Positions 21,048 to 34,300 of a stretch of 64,000 nucleotides of DNA are shown piece after piece. Within the stretch, counting starts at the first letter, position 1; the number at the start of each line of letters is the position of its first letter. Position numbers and translations under genes: made by a program. The stretch comes from Ancylostoma caninum (Eukaryota > Nematoda > Chromadorea > Rhabditida > Ancylostomatidae), in contig JBAJFG010000487.1 of assembly GCA_037903475.1 (NCBI GenBank), forward strand, positions 1,674,001-1,738,000. Reading direction: 5' to 3'. Below the pieces are notes generated by a model. That model had not been told where the DNA came from. It made no database searches and saw only the letters and a program-made list of their open reading frames with translations.

Positions 21048-22653
21048 GTGTTGTCTTTAAGGCATTGTTTGTGAAAAACCTGAAAGAGTTCACCCGAGGT
21101 TGAGTTTCATTTGAAGAATCGTTGGTGTCCAATTGCTGTTCTTGTTTTTGTGTTGCTCCCGGTGAGAGCCGCCGAGCGCTTTCACGGCCTAGTCAGAAAA
21201 GCACGTGGTTCTCACGTGCGGGAAAGGTCTTCCCTCGTTCCTCGCAGATGAGTCACTGAAAAACTAACTCGTAAGGACTCTTTGCTTTCCTGACATCCTT
21301 TCTTGAGGTTAGTTTTCTACAGAATGTCATAAATAACATGATTAGTAACACAATATGTAAGCTAATTTTATCTGGCCGTCATGGGGCTGTGCTTGTCGCA
21401 TTTTTTTTTTTGGACAACATCAAGTGTACAAAAGTGTAAACTCTTTAAAAGATATGTTATAGTTCTAGTAATAGTTTATGTTGGTTAGTTCAGAAAGTTC
21501 GCGAACCTCTTTTTTCTCTGATTTGTCTGGTGCAACCCGGAGACTTTTTTTCCTTTCTTTATTTCTTCCCTTATTCTGCCACGAAAGCGTAGTGAACCAA
21601 TAATGCAAGTAATTTAACCAAGACTCATTCACTCAGTTATACACCTATGAGCCTTTCTTTTCCACAGCTTGTCTCTTCTGATCCAGAAATCATCCCCTCA
21701 GCTGCTTGGTGAGGTGTAATACTTACGTCATTGTCGGCATGTGTACTCTTGATGGAGTTTATGCGAGCGAGAATTGTCTCGAGAATATTCTTTTACGACC
21801 GCGGAAGTGTGAAGCAAACAGTGTTGATGTCCAGCTTATCAAAAAGAGCTTCGTAACCAATGTTCCTTGTCAGCTTCATACCTTGCAGTGAGTTTTTATC
21901 CATTCATCTTCTGTTCGCTTCCGATAAAAAAAATAATGGTGCTGTTTAGAGAGTGTGATGTTTTTGTGACATCATGAACAGGTTCCTTTTCGAACCTTAG
22001 TTTATCTATCTTGGGAGTCTGTATTTGAAGTTCCAGTTCTGTTGTATTTGAAGTTCCAGTTCTGTAATTTCATAATCTCTGCATGTGTTCTTTGTTATAA
22101 ATCACCAGCTGGTGGTGTCATTGCCGTGCCAGCCACTGGCGACGAACAAAGAGCTGACCCAGCCTGCCGTTTGAACTGTAGATACAATTTCTGCTTTCAT
22201 CCTTGTACCTTGTCTTGTTTTCTTTCTGTTTTGGAGTAAAAAAAAGTTCAGAAAAGAAGTATGATGCGTTACTCAACAGGGACCGTGAATTGTCTTTCCA
22301 CGGTGGCTTCTGCTTCAGTTTTCATTGCAGACATCGAGAGGGCTGTAACGAGGCGCTGTCGAGGGAAAAAGGAGAAGGGTAAACAAACGTTCATAAATGG
22401 GTTAACCAGACGATCGGGTTACGATGCGATGCCTAGTTTTTGGTCGCTCAAGGATGTGTGCATGCTGTTTTGGGTTCTCCAGTTTAGATATGTCAAGAGA
22501 TCTTTTCGCATTTGTCATTCTTGCTTCTTTTCGATGTTAGTACTCCTTGAAAAACTGTCATGTAAGCGAAACTCCTGGAAGATGGCTTCCGTTTCTACCT
22601 TATAAACGGCGATATGAAATTTAAGTGGCAGTTGCCTTATTTGTACAGATAGT

Positions 22654-22904
22654 TACAGTGAGCGTCCATGGCGATGTACTTTCCGCGGCCTCCAGAAGGA
22701 CGCCACGGGCGCCGGAGTTGATGTCATCTGCCGCCGGAAAGCTATTTTCTTCCTGATTTCAGCGAAAATCCTTGAAATCAGGTAGGAAAGCTGCTAGAAA
22801 TGGAATAGAAGCAGCAGACGACACCGATTCCGGCCTGCGCGGCGCGGTTGCGGGGCGTCTCTGTCGAGGCCGTAGAAGGGCCACCGCCATCGACGCTCAC
22901 TGTA
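22654..22904. repeat. MITE with TACAGTGAGCGTC ends
   Basis: Left TACAGTGAGCGTC and right GACGCTCACTGTA, with further GC-rich pairing inward (GGCCTCCAGAAGG-type against CCGTAGAAGGGCC-type). Length 251 bp, no coding frame. Confidence 0.82.
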
Positions 22905-24489
22905 CATATTCATATGGTATGGTTGCCGTTTGCTAGAGTTTTAATATAGTCCTGTGGAAGTATGATATAGCCCTTTTATCTGTGCAGGTTATCTTCACCA
23001 TTTTTATTCTAGCCAAGTTTTTTGTTCCAAATATGGTACTTCCTGGTGAAGAAGGTACTGGAGCACGATTCTTCTCCCCCCTGTTATAGGCACTCAAACA
23101 CTTTATGGAGGATAGGATTTTGTTTTTTTTTTTCATCATCGAAGTGATTGGAACTTTTAAGTTGTTGACAGCTGAAATCCATCATTTACCTCTAAAAAAT
23201 TGGCGTGGTCGTGATCATTTGATGAATTATCAGCATCAAAGTTGATTAACACGGAACTATGAAGGTTGTGTTTTCTTTATTTGCACGGCAGCACGACCAC
23301 AGTGAATCACGCTCAACAAACTTTTTCTTTTCATTTGAGTCGCTAAAATTACCAATTTTGCGTTTCTGTTTGTGCTGTCTCTGATCCGACTCTTAATTGT
23401 TTGATCTTTGGTGTTTGCACAACATTGCTATCCCAGCGAGGAGCAGGTCTTCTATTTATATCTCCTTCTTGTTTTGAACTTGCGTGTGTTGAAAGCTAAC
23501 GGATTAGATGCTTCTTTTGCTAGGGGTTTAGAATTCCCGTTCGAGATAGTCTCCTAATTTGGATTCTAATTTTTGCGATGTGATTAGAACTGTTTTGCAG
23601 AGCGTGTTTTCACATATTCTGTTGTTTACATAGAGTTATTTTGTAAGGGTGTGTAGTTTAGAATTGTCCAGCTGTTGTTTACCACCCCTGTGAATGTTCG
23701 CGGCGCACTTCGGTGCTTGTTTCGTAACTGGCTTGGCTGCTGGTCTCATCGGAAAATTTCCTCTTTTTTATCGCTTTCTAACCCCTGCGTTTTACCTTGC
23801 CAAATTATTGAACATCATTAAAAGTTTAGATAAGCGACGAGAGCATCGAAACAAGAAATATAGAGAAAAGACTAGCGAATTATGACACTTCTAATTTCAC
23901 AACCAGTAATGAGACCCTTCTTCACGACGTGACTGTTTGACAAACTCGACTTCTGCTGCTGTAGGGCCACCGTATTCTCGCTCGGCTGTTTTCTTTTGCA
24001 TCGCATGTTTTCGCGCACTACTGGGTACGGAATGTTATCGACATTATGCTTTTGTCCAGCGGTGCTGGTGCGTTTTTGCTTTGACGTTTTTGGCTGGAAA
24101 GTTTGGGGTTATCACCTTACCTGCGGTAAATTTTCGAAAATAAGGTTCGGAAGTAGTTTGGAGGAACTCCGCGTCTTGAATGATCAAAAGAAAGCGAGTA
24201 ATATATCTAGTTTCTATTTGGTTTCTATAGCCTGTTTCGCTAATCAAGGTAGTTGAAGAGACGCCAGTGAGAAAAAGAACACGGGGAAGTGTGCAGCAAT
24301 TAGAGAGCGCGGCGAGAAACGCAGGAATGTACCAGTAATCAACTATAACCGCGTTTGGAATAGGCCACTCTGGTAAGCCATGTCTCACTGTTCCATCATA
24401 CTGATGTTTCACCTCGTTTTTCATCTATTTTTTTTTTGTCTCAGCTGTGATTTCATACATGTAATAGAACTTCTCTGTCCCATGGAGTT

Positions 24490-24665
24490 TTCGCGCATTG
24501 CTATAATTGTATGCACAGAATAGCAGCTTCTTAAAATGTGGGAATGGTATTCCTGTACGGCATTTATGATTTTTCCGGGCCTTGCTTTAACTGTATGCAT
24601 ATTATAGCAGCTTCTTAAAATGTGGGAATCGTACATATTCCTGTGCGGCATTTATGAATTTTCGC
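24490..24665. repeat. ~100-bp tandem duplication
   Basis: Two direct copies share TATAGCAGCTTCTTAAAATG, GTGGGAAT and TATTCCTG...CGGCATTTATGA. The second copy has a short insertion after GGGAATCGTACA. Non-coding. Confidence 0.75.
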
Positions 24666-24780
24666 TAGAATCTTATAGCGTACCCACTTGTCCAGAGTGG
24701 ACGAGACGTGGGGGCATAAATAAGTACATATGCTTATTTCTTAATCCTAGGTATATATAGCTGGATAGGTTGGGGACTGC

Positions 24781-25162
24781 TATACACTGGACCGAATTAA
24801 AATCGAATAATTTGGTTACTTCAATTACCAGTTCAGGAAACAATTCAAACGTCCAGATCTTCAAGAATGAGGGAGCCTTAAAGCTCTTCTTTTCCCTCAT
24901 ATGGCACTGAATTGGTCTCTAATGATGGAACATCCGATTTTTCCATTTATTCGAAATCGAATATTTTTGCTTTCGAATATCGAACACTTCGAATAAATGG
25001 AAAATTCGAATGTTCCAACATTGGAGGCCAATACAGCACTGTACGGAAGAGAAGAGGAGCATCAGAGCTTTCTCAATCTCGAACTCCTGGATGTTTAAAT
25101 TTTTTCCAGAATTAGTAATTGAAGTAACAAAATTATTCGATTTTTATTCGGTCCAATGTATA
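24781..25162. repeat. Fold-back element with ~170-bp arms
   Basis: The left arm begins TATACACTGGACCGAATTAA and the right arm ends in the inverted form TTCGGTCCAATGTATA. Pairing continues through TTGGTTACTTCAATTA to a palindromic centre made of CATTTATTCGAA/TTCGAATAAATG. Arms are diverged by roughly one base in six by eye. Length 382 bp. Confidence 0.8.
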
Positions 25163-25475
25163 GGGAATACGTCTGTGACTTCGTCTGTAATTATGGCTGT
25201 CGCACAGTGTCGGCAGGCTGATCAGTTGGTTTAATAGGAGGAATAGGACGTCGCGATGCGATAGATAGGAGATTTTACCAAATGATTATAGGAAAATGTC
25301 AAAATAGAAGAAAACACAAAATATACATATAAGAACTTAGGAACGGAGAGGAAAGTGTAAAAGTTATATCGAATCAGCTGACCAGTCGATCGAGACTATG
25401 CCGCGGCCGTAACTGCAGACAAAGTTTCAGACGCACTCTCCATGTTATAGTCTTTGTCAAAAAGGTAGACTGGAG

Positions 25476-25592
25476 TGTGGAGCGTTATACCTGGAAAGAG
25501 GATGCGGTCATGCACTACGACTGGTCGGTTCACCCAATCAGCCAATAGCAGGACTCGTCAGCACCGTCCTCTTCGGGTATAACGCTCCACAC
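25476..25592. repeat. Short MITE (GTGTGGAGCG ends), copy 1
   Basis: Left GTGTGGAGCGTTATACC and right GGTATAACGCTCCACAC, with further pairing AGAGGATGCGG/CCGTCCTCT. A diverged relative is at 44501-44624. Confidence 0.85.
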
Positions 25593-25599
25593 CCGATAG

Positions 25600-25750
25600 A
25601 CTGATTGCGCGTGCGGTTTCATATCGTTGCAGCCGCTGAATCGCGGTGGGACTTGCCAACAATTTGTAACATGCTCTCTCCGTATCCATCGCTCAGGTCC
25701 CACTGCGCTTCTGTAGTCACGGAATCCGTCTTTCTTCTCGGGAAGGACTG
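25600..25750. repeat. Dispersed repeat, copy 2
   Basis: Direct-orientation relative of 13045-13200, starting ATTGCGCGTGCGGTTTCAT and ending near GGGAAGGACTG. Confidence 0.65.
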
Positions 25751-26666
25751 TGAATAACTGCTGTTGTGATACGTAGTCGTGAGGTGTGAAATATAGAATT
25801 TCGCTTGAAAAATTCGTTCATATGTGTTCAGCGAACTGATCACGACGCTCCTGGTAGTGTTTACGAATCTCACCAGTGGATTTAATGGCTTACAAAAACG
25901 TCAGCTGCTTTTCCCCTCTAAATCCGAGCTTAGAGAGAAATGATGACAATTTTCGGGGATGCTTGCAGCAGAGGGCGGGCTTGACGTCATCGGCGAGATC
26001 GTAGTATTTATGCAAAGGATCAAATGGACGTTTTCTTGTGCGTACAGCTTGCCTTTGCGCTCTCAATGAGCACGGCGTTTTTAGTTTGCTATTAAGCTTT
26101 GAGCCGCCCAGCTGAAACGTTTGCTCGAGCTGTCAATAATATGGACGAATGTTGGGCGCACGGTGACGAAACTGAGGCAGGGCATACACACAGGTTTTTC
26201 CATTGTTTCTCTGGCTGTAGTGGAAAAGAACAAGTTTTTCGATGATCCATATCACCTTTGCTTTTTTTGTTTTTTTTTCTGATACGACGGATTTGTCGTG
26301 ATGGACATGTTTGTCCTGACTCTGCCATCATTGTTTCGAGCGTAAGCGCTTCTCATATGTAGCTTTTTTGTAACATCCGTGCTATGTCTCTGTCGAATAT
26401 GTGTTTTTCTAACATGTGATGTCCGAATTTCAGAGAAGTCTCCGTGTTGTGTTTTGTTTTTGGGTTCTGCGCTGTCCAATATTGATTTTTGTCTATGAGC
26501 ATTCAATGGGCGTAGTTTCGTAGTGAGTTCGTCGGACTTCTTCAGGTGGAGACGATGCCCTTTGGTCGTAAGTTTTTCTACAAGTAATTCCGTTTTTTTG
26601 TTGTTTTTTTTTGTTGTTGCATTCTGTGAAATTACGTTGTTAAACTTGTACGCTTCGTTTGGGGAT

Positions 26667-26747
26667 GGGAAGACTCTTTCTTGCTCTCTCTTTCTCTTTT
26701 TCTCTCCTCTCTCTCTCCTGTCTCTCTTCCCTCTCTCTCGTCTCCAG
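26667..26747. repeat. Polypyrimidine (CT) tract followed by acceptor-like CTCCAG
   Basis: About 75 bases of almost pure CT dinucleotide text ending CGTCTCCAG. On the plus strand this could act as a strong splice acceptor for an untranslated exon of the gene at 28375, but no matching donor was found. On the minus strand it yields a low-complexity lysine/arginine/glutamate frame that I do not treat as a gene. Confidence 0.55.
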
Positions 26748-28360
26748 ATTAACGAGTACAGAGACATGGATTACAAGTTTACACACCATACCTAGTATCA
26801 GTCTAGGTGTTGAAGTTTTATTTCATCATTTTTGAGAGATTTCATCAAGTGGCTGGTTCTCCGCTTTCTTTTCCTGTTCTTTCCTCGTGTCTGTGGGTTT
26901 TCTTAATGTGAGTTACCTACTTGTCTGTGAACATATTGTTAAAGGCCAAGGAATTCAGTAAGAGAGGCGCAGTGACTCTTTCCGCTTGGCTGGATTGCTC
27001 GATAAATTGTTGTGCAATTACACCATGGGGTTGGGTCGTTTTTCTTGGCATGCATGGTTTTTGCTTGTAGCACTCATACTGCTGTTGCCGGTACAGAAAA
27101 CTTAGGTAGTTCTGTACTAGTAAAAGTAGTAGAAGTAAAAGTAACGCTGAGCTTTGCTAACTGCCGATTTAGGGTCATCTTTTCCCAATAAATTGTATTA
27201 AGTGGCTTTCCATCTTTCCATATCTATGCCTGCTTTATTCATAATTTGCAGTACGTTCACCCAATAGTTAGTACTGACAGAAAGATCGTGGACTGAGACG
27301 CGGTTATTTTCAATCAATATCAGACACGCTTAATAGCGCAGAATTGCATTGCTTGCGTCCAATCTGTGAATGCACCAATATTCATTCCTTTCTGAGTGCC
27401 CTATATCCTAGCTTGTATTGGAAGTCTTATTTACTTCGCTCCATTTTGATTAATGAAATCAAGAAATATAATTTTTAAACTTGATATTATACTGATTCTG
27501 CACCATGAATGATTATCGGATTATTTTCTTTCCCAGTTATTGATGTTTTTTGCTAGCTATCCAGCTGTAGGATCCATTGTTATAGAAACATTTTTTGTTA
27601 TATATTAATGCTTGCATTCTGAAATGCATGGTTAAGGTTCTCCAAATAAGTTTTTACTCATATGATCGAGTGAGAGGTCAAGCGAAGCTTGATTTCGTGT
27701 TCATGACAGTTGCTATCAACTTTTGCTTACAAACAGTGAATATTATTTCTTTTCCGTTCATCTATAGTTCTATTTCGTGGTTAAGCAAGTTTTTTCGTGG
27801 GTATGTATGTCAGTTTGTCAGTTTGTCGGTTAATGACGACATGCCCTTTTGTTATTCTTTCCCGAAACTCTGCCCTCACGAAATCCTCATCCATATGTTT
27901 TAGACGGGATTGGTTTAGGCGCAATAAGATTTGAGTTTTCTAGCCCTGGCTTTAGAGTTTTACACTTTTATTCACTTTTTCTGCCTATCGTTTTGTTATC
28001 GATTTTGGTAGAATGTTTTAATACGAGATTTATGCTCGTAATCACACCCTTAGCGCAGAATGACATCACTTTCATGCGTCAAACTTAAGGGAGAACCCAT
28101 TCGGAATGTGTTTTACGTTCATCACGAGAGTGGGTTAGGAAATCAGCGCATCTTAATTCGTCAACGATCAATTCGCATTTTAGCAGGATCGCTTCATTGA
28201 AATCATAGCCCAGTGTCATAACTGTTTTATGGCTGAAAATGAATGATCCATTCTATTACTTCCTATGTTGCCTTTTCTTTTCATTTCTGAGCTTTAGGAA
28301 ATGTATATTATCTCTAAAGCAAATGATCCCGTAAAGTTGCCTATGGCGCTTCCAATGATT

Positions 28361-28372
28361 TCCCTAATTTAG
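28361..28372 (+). promoter_or_regulatory. Probable trans-splice acceptor of the CDF gene
   Basis: TCCCTAATTTAG ends two bases before the ATG at 28375. It has the nematode acceptor consensus and the same AG-NN-ATG spacing as gene B and the complete TIMP gene. Confidence 0.6.
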
Positions 28373-28374
28373 GC

Positions 28375-31300
28375 ATGTCCACCGTCCACGAGCAGGACGA
28401 CGAGACGACTCGGAAAATCATCCTGCCCGAGTCCTACAGCTATAATGGTGCCAATGGTCCGTTGCCAACAACAGCTCATCGGCCACTGGAAGATGTGACA
28501 CCTACTCCCTGCTCGGTGGCGAACGGCCATGCTGAGCCACCAGTGGAGAACGGGACGTGCTTCGGTTTGCTTGACAACGAAGAGGAAGAACGGCTTCTCG
28601 GCGACTCGCTACCATTACCTTCTATCGATGCCCGGCGGCGGATGGCTGCGGTAGGCAGTCCTGAGTAAGTATTGTGAAGCTGTCCTGGACAATTTGTTTC
28701 TTTTCTCAACTGAAAAATTAGCTTTTCTAACGTTTGTCTTTCTTTCTCGCGATGACGCGTTTGCTTGCGAGTTCATGAGTTGCGATGGTTACTAAGGAAC
28801 TAATTGCTTTGCTTCGCTCCGTGGAAAACATGAGACTAGCTGTTTTCATTACTATAGTCAGCGATTCGTTGGATGGCTGTGTTTATAGTAGCTGTGAAAC
28901 CCTAGAAAGCATCGCAACTGCACCAACAATGTTGTGAAAACTGCAAAAAGTCGAAAAAATGCCGTAGGTTTCCTTCTCTTTTGTTGTTTTGTGATTATAT
29001 TGTTTATTTTTGATGAGATGTATGGGAACTAGTTGGGCTTTCGCGTTTGCTTTTTGGACTTGTTGACAAAGAAATCACGAAATCAGTTTTTTTTTCTCCA
29101 AATTCATCCTTGTTTTCCTTCAACAAATATTTAAAATGTTTATCCTTAAGCTGTGACTAGCAGTCGTTTTGTTATGACACCACTTGTTTTCACAGTCCCA
29201 CGTTAGTCACGAGCAGCAAATATTGTTGACGGTATAAGTTCTGGAAAATATCGCTGGATACGGTGATGGCATTACTGTCCCTTCCATAGAACAGCTTTAT
29301 CTGACAGTGAGACTAGTTTTATACCTGGTCTCCAAACCGTGAAATTGTCGGCGCAAATTTTGACTTCAGTGACGTATCTCTGATCTGGGTAACATAGGTG
29401 ACTGACCAGTTTCGCATGCGATAGGAGCGTTTTTGCTTGTTGTGCAGAAACTGGTGAGAAAATGAATAAATGATTATTGACAAGGCTTTTATTTCTTGGT
29501 TCACAGTCCCATATAAGAGTACTGTACGTTTTCGTGAGTGTATCACTTCCAGGACCACCACAAATATGGGTGCGCGGCACGTATCCACAGCTCCTACGTT
29601 GCGGACGGCATCACTACCTAAAGGCCAAACTTCTTACACTGCTAACGATTTAACACATGCTACATCTGCTGTAAATGTACGCTTACCTCATTGTGCTGGG
29701 TCGTCACCAGCAAGGATTCCGCTTACTCCGACAGAGGTAGAAATCCAGATATGTTATCTTTTCTTGTGTTGAAATTATCTATCCTGATCTCATTACTGTT
29801 GTAATCTTTTGTTTAGCTGAAGAAGCCGAAGAAAGAAGTTTCTGACTACTACAAGAAACAGAATGAGCTGTTGGAGAACTTCAAAAATGACAGTGAACAG
29901 ATCCAGGTTAGAATTCTAGCAATGACAAGTCATTATTCTGTTTATTTTATTATTAAGTCAACTGTGTCAAAAATGTTCTTGAAAGCGCTTTTGTTGAGTT
30001 ACGAAAGCAGATTTGGTGGGAGCAGTCAATGTGGAGTACATCTTCGGTCGATTCCTGTTGCTTCTGAGTAGAACTGGGCGAAAATTGTAGGGGCGGGACA
30101 GCATACAATTAGGGAATTAGTTGGCTGGGTATGGCCTAGTTGGAGTTTTTTCTATGGAAAATATGTAATTTGGTGCTTCTTAAATGTTTAAAAAGTAATA
30201 TGCTGTTGTAGGTGTTCCAAAAAGCCCGGACGCGGCAACGGTTACAATCGTCGACCAGCACCGACGCTGAAGGAATCAAGGAAGAGGTGGAACAAGCAAA
30301 AAGAAATTCACTTAAGCAAGACTCGAAAATTAGCAACGACCTATCCTCCTCGTTGGATGCTACCACGGCACCTTTGTTGAAGAATACGGTGAGCTTCTAG
30401 GAGAATAATGTCATGCCTTGCTGTAATTTTGCCTTTTCGGCTGACGTGATCGCTTTAGCTCGTGTATTACGTCCGGTTAGGACGTACAGAATCGTTGTGA
30501 ATGCTGATGCTGAAATTTAGGACGGTGAGTCCGACTTAGAGATCGGTAATGCAGACCAAGTGGCTCAAAACCTGCTCGCCAAGCAAGAGATCAACGTTCT
30601 TGAAAGAAGGCCTTCACAGTCATCGGGCAGTTCATTGTTGTGAGAAGTGTTTGTTTTGTTTGGAGGAAGCAGTCGAAAATGGATATACTGAGATTTCAGG
30701 GCGAAACACGAAGCAGCACTCGATGCTGCCAAAGCTTCCACGAAAGCAGCGGTCCGGTTAGCACATATCACATTGATAGTGAATATTTCACTGATGTTAG
30801 CGAAGGTACTTCTTCATTACTACTGATTTTCGTTCTGAATGTGGGATTTTACTCGTATTTCAGGCGGTCGCATCGTATCTTTCTGGGTCGTTGTCGATTC
30901 TGTCGTCACTTGTTGATTCTTGTGTGGATATCACATCAGGGCTTGTGATCTCGGTCTCAGCACGAATGATCAAGAAGAGGGACCCGTATCTGTATCCACG
31001 AGGGCGAACGAGGCTGGAGCCTTTGTCTCTGGTGGGTCGTTATTTTTTTTTCTCGAGATGGCTTGTTTTTCCACTTTCTTTCAAACAGTTGTAGTTGTGC
31101 CTCAGGTCTTCATTTCTTCAGTCTTCCCTTATGTGTTTTCCCTCTGCTTCACCTGATAGAGTTCACTTCACCGCTCCCAATGCCATTAATGTTATAGTTA
31201 GCTCTCCAAACTCACATCCTTCAGATCATCATAAGTGTTGTAATGGGAGTTGCTAGCGTACAGCTTATTTTTGGAGCAGTGAAAAGGATCATGGCTGCCT

Positions 31301-34300
31301 ACCAATTCCACGCTTATGGTGAATTTTCTTCCTATGACATAAATGCGGTAACTTCTAGAAAATGTTAAGTTTATACTTCTAGGCATTGGCGAGGAGCCAG
31401 AATTGGACGTCTCGATTACCACGGTGTGTATTATGGTAGCCACTGTTGTAGTGAAGTTCACGCTGTTTATGATATGTCAAAAGTGAGGTTTGGGTTCCTA
31501 GTAGGTACCGGTTTGTTAGCTTTCATATAGTATTTATTCTTTTTCTTTCTAGATACAAGTCCGATCCTTCAATTCGGGTGCTGGCCATGGACCACCGTAA
31601 CGATTGTTTGTCGAATACTGTAGCGCTTGCATGCGCTTGGCTGGCCACAATGTGAGTTTCCTTCAAAAAATTGTTTCCCAATAATGGTACTGACTTTTTA
31701 TATAGGTTTTGGTACTACCTCGATCCTATTGGTGCAATTTTGGTGTCTATATACATTTTGTACACATGGGTGAATACTGGTTGGGAGCATCTGTCGAAAC
31801 TAAGTGGGAAATCAGCGAAGCCGGAGTTTATTAATAGGATTATCAAGGTTTGAACATCTTTTTTTTTCATTTATCCACTCTTCCTCCTTTTACGTTTGAT
31901 TTCCGTCGGTATTCGTCTGTTTGCTAAGACTTTCCGTGCAATTTCTTTCTTTTTCATTTCTTTTTGCTCTACTTGAATCAGTTTCTACCTTCTATTCTTT
32001 GTTTTGTATTGCATTTGTAGTGCAATCTATCATATGTCATTCAATGTTACCATCATCACGATTAAGTGGTACCGTGACACCATAAGAATGAATCATGGTA
32101 GTTTTGTTTGAAGATCTGTTTAAGTAGGAAAATCATTAGCGTGATTACCTTTTAAACACTAAATTGTGCCAGGAAATATCGTATGGCCTCTCCTTCTTTC
32201 TCATTTTCTTGAATCGTTTTGGTTTTGATCATTACCTAACGATTTTTTTCTTTGCTTACTTCCCCATAGGAATTATTATTCATTCGTTTCGATTTTTCCT
32301 TCACTTTTTCTGATTTTCTGGCTACAAAAACTAGCAGGTATAACTATTCCAGATTTTGGAGTGGCGTCTTTTCAGGTGTGTATAGATCATGATCCGAGGA
32401 TTTCTCATCTCGATACAGTCTATGTTTATCACTTTGGCACTAAATTTCTGGTTGAGGTGAATACTAGCATTTTCTACATAATTTCATCATAGTTTGACAT
32501 AGCTACCATTCGTTTGCCATCTGTGTTCAGGTTCATATTGTATTAGATGAGGACATGCCGTTGAAAGTTGCTCATGACATCAGTGAAACACTCCAAATCA
32601 ATATAGAAAGTCTACCTGAGGTTGGTGCTTACTTTTAAGGGTGTTTCAAAATCATTACCTAAAGCTTCTTAAACGTTGTGAAGGTACACTGCATGCCAAT
32701 CACTCTTGCACCACAAAATATCGATCGTCTGGTCTGCCCCGCCGCACCACATTCGCGATGCGGTAGGCCAGCTGGATGGTGTAGTTGTCGAGCGTTGAGA
32801 TAGTGATGCTTTGCGCATGTTTTCACCCAAGCTTTTTGAATGAGGACAAAGACACAAAGAAAACGGTGGAAAACGCCGTGTGACAGCAGCAGCGTCCAGC
32901 TGGTCTGCTGCGGCGCTTTGAGGATGCGGCGCGGCAGAAAAGGGAGGAGGAACTTGGGTACCCGCAGCCGCTGGCGACTGTCAATTACTGTCAGCTCGAG
33001 TGCTCGCTGCTAAAGCGACTGTAAATTACCACCGGCTCGCGCTGTAGTTTCTTAACCCCGCCCACCGCTGCAACTCAACCAACCACCGCGCGCGGCATTC
33101 GCGTTGCGACGAAGAAGTGTGTATGGCATCTGAGAGATACGTGAAGCGGAAACTCTTGTGATTAATGGAAATTAGCGCTGATAATATTGTGATTGGTTCG
33201 CTGATAATATTGTGGTATCGATTCGAATAATAACACACACGCTTAAAGGATAGTTGTCAAAAATGTTGAACGCTCAAGTTCTGGAGGAAAACCCCATGAA
33301 AAGGATCAAAAGAATTGAAATGCATAAATTTCTCGTTCACACACAAGTTTCATTTCCATTACTCTTTTTTTTTCGGCGAACTGACTATGTATGCAATCTG
33401 GTATTAGAATAGGTGTAATAATTAGGGGAATGCGCCAGTGGCGGACGCAGGGGGGGGGGCGCCCCCCCCCGAGAATGGGTCGCCAAATTTTCGAAATTAC
33501 TTTACAATACAAATAAAAATCTTGTGTTAGTTTATTTTTAATTGTTTATTTTTATTATTATTTTTAATATATTTTTTATTTATTGTTTATTATTATAATT
33601 AATATTATTATTAATTTTATTTTCCGTCTGGGTCCCCAAAACGGCGGAGACCCCACTTTTCTTCCCACGCCCCCCCTCCCGCCCACTTTCTGCGTCCGCC
33701 ACTGGAATGCGCATATACATGAAGGATACGAGAGTACGGACAAAACACAAAAGCAAACTGTACGCGAGACAAGCATGATAATTTAGAGGGAGTCCAAAAA
33801 ATCCAAAAAAGATTCAAATTGTTGTGCAAATTTCAAGAATTTTTGACGTCCATGGCAGCTCTTCCTAAAGTGAACAGTACTGACGCACTGGTATTTCTGG
33901 AACCATTACGCTTTCAGAAGCTCAAAAGCTTCTACACACAAAACCAGTTAACTATCATGATCACAATGGAAAACCCATAACTCAAGTAAAAGCCGATTTC
34001 TTCTGCGGCACTTCATCAGAATTACTTTACGATATCCTCTTTAACTCATTTCGCCTATTTTGTGGCCCCTTCCATGTTTGTGTACGCGCGCGGCAGAATG
34101 GGCGGGGTAGCGACGATTTGGGCGGTGCTAGTGCTATGCGCAGCACAAGTCAGCCGCGGCGCTGGCAATTGCCTTGGAGCGCGCGAGCTGGCATTAAAGT
34201 ACCAGGCGCCGCCGGCTGCGGGTACCCAAGTTCACTCACCCGGCAGAAAAGACTTGCGATATTCTGTGATGCAAGAGTTATTGATCGGTATGGCACATCG

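Larger units (their letters stand above)
20471..28360. other. Long intergenic region, repeats only
   Basis: Apart from the elements listed separately, I found no exon chain or domain. Short plus-strand frames near 21706-21891 and 23694-23885 look faintly protein-like but lack homology I can recognise and lack convincing splice partners. The stretch may hold the promoter or untranslated exons of the transporter gene at 28375. Confidence 0.4.

Noticed and set aside
26252..26767. 171-codon minus-strand frame rich in Lys, Arg and Glu
   Set aside because: It is largely the complement of a CT-rich tract and poly-T runs; low complexity, with no domain.
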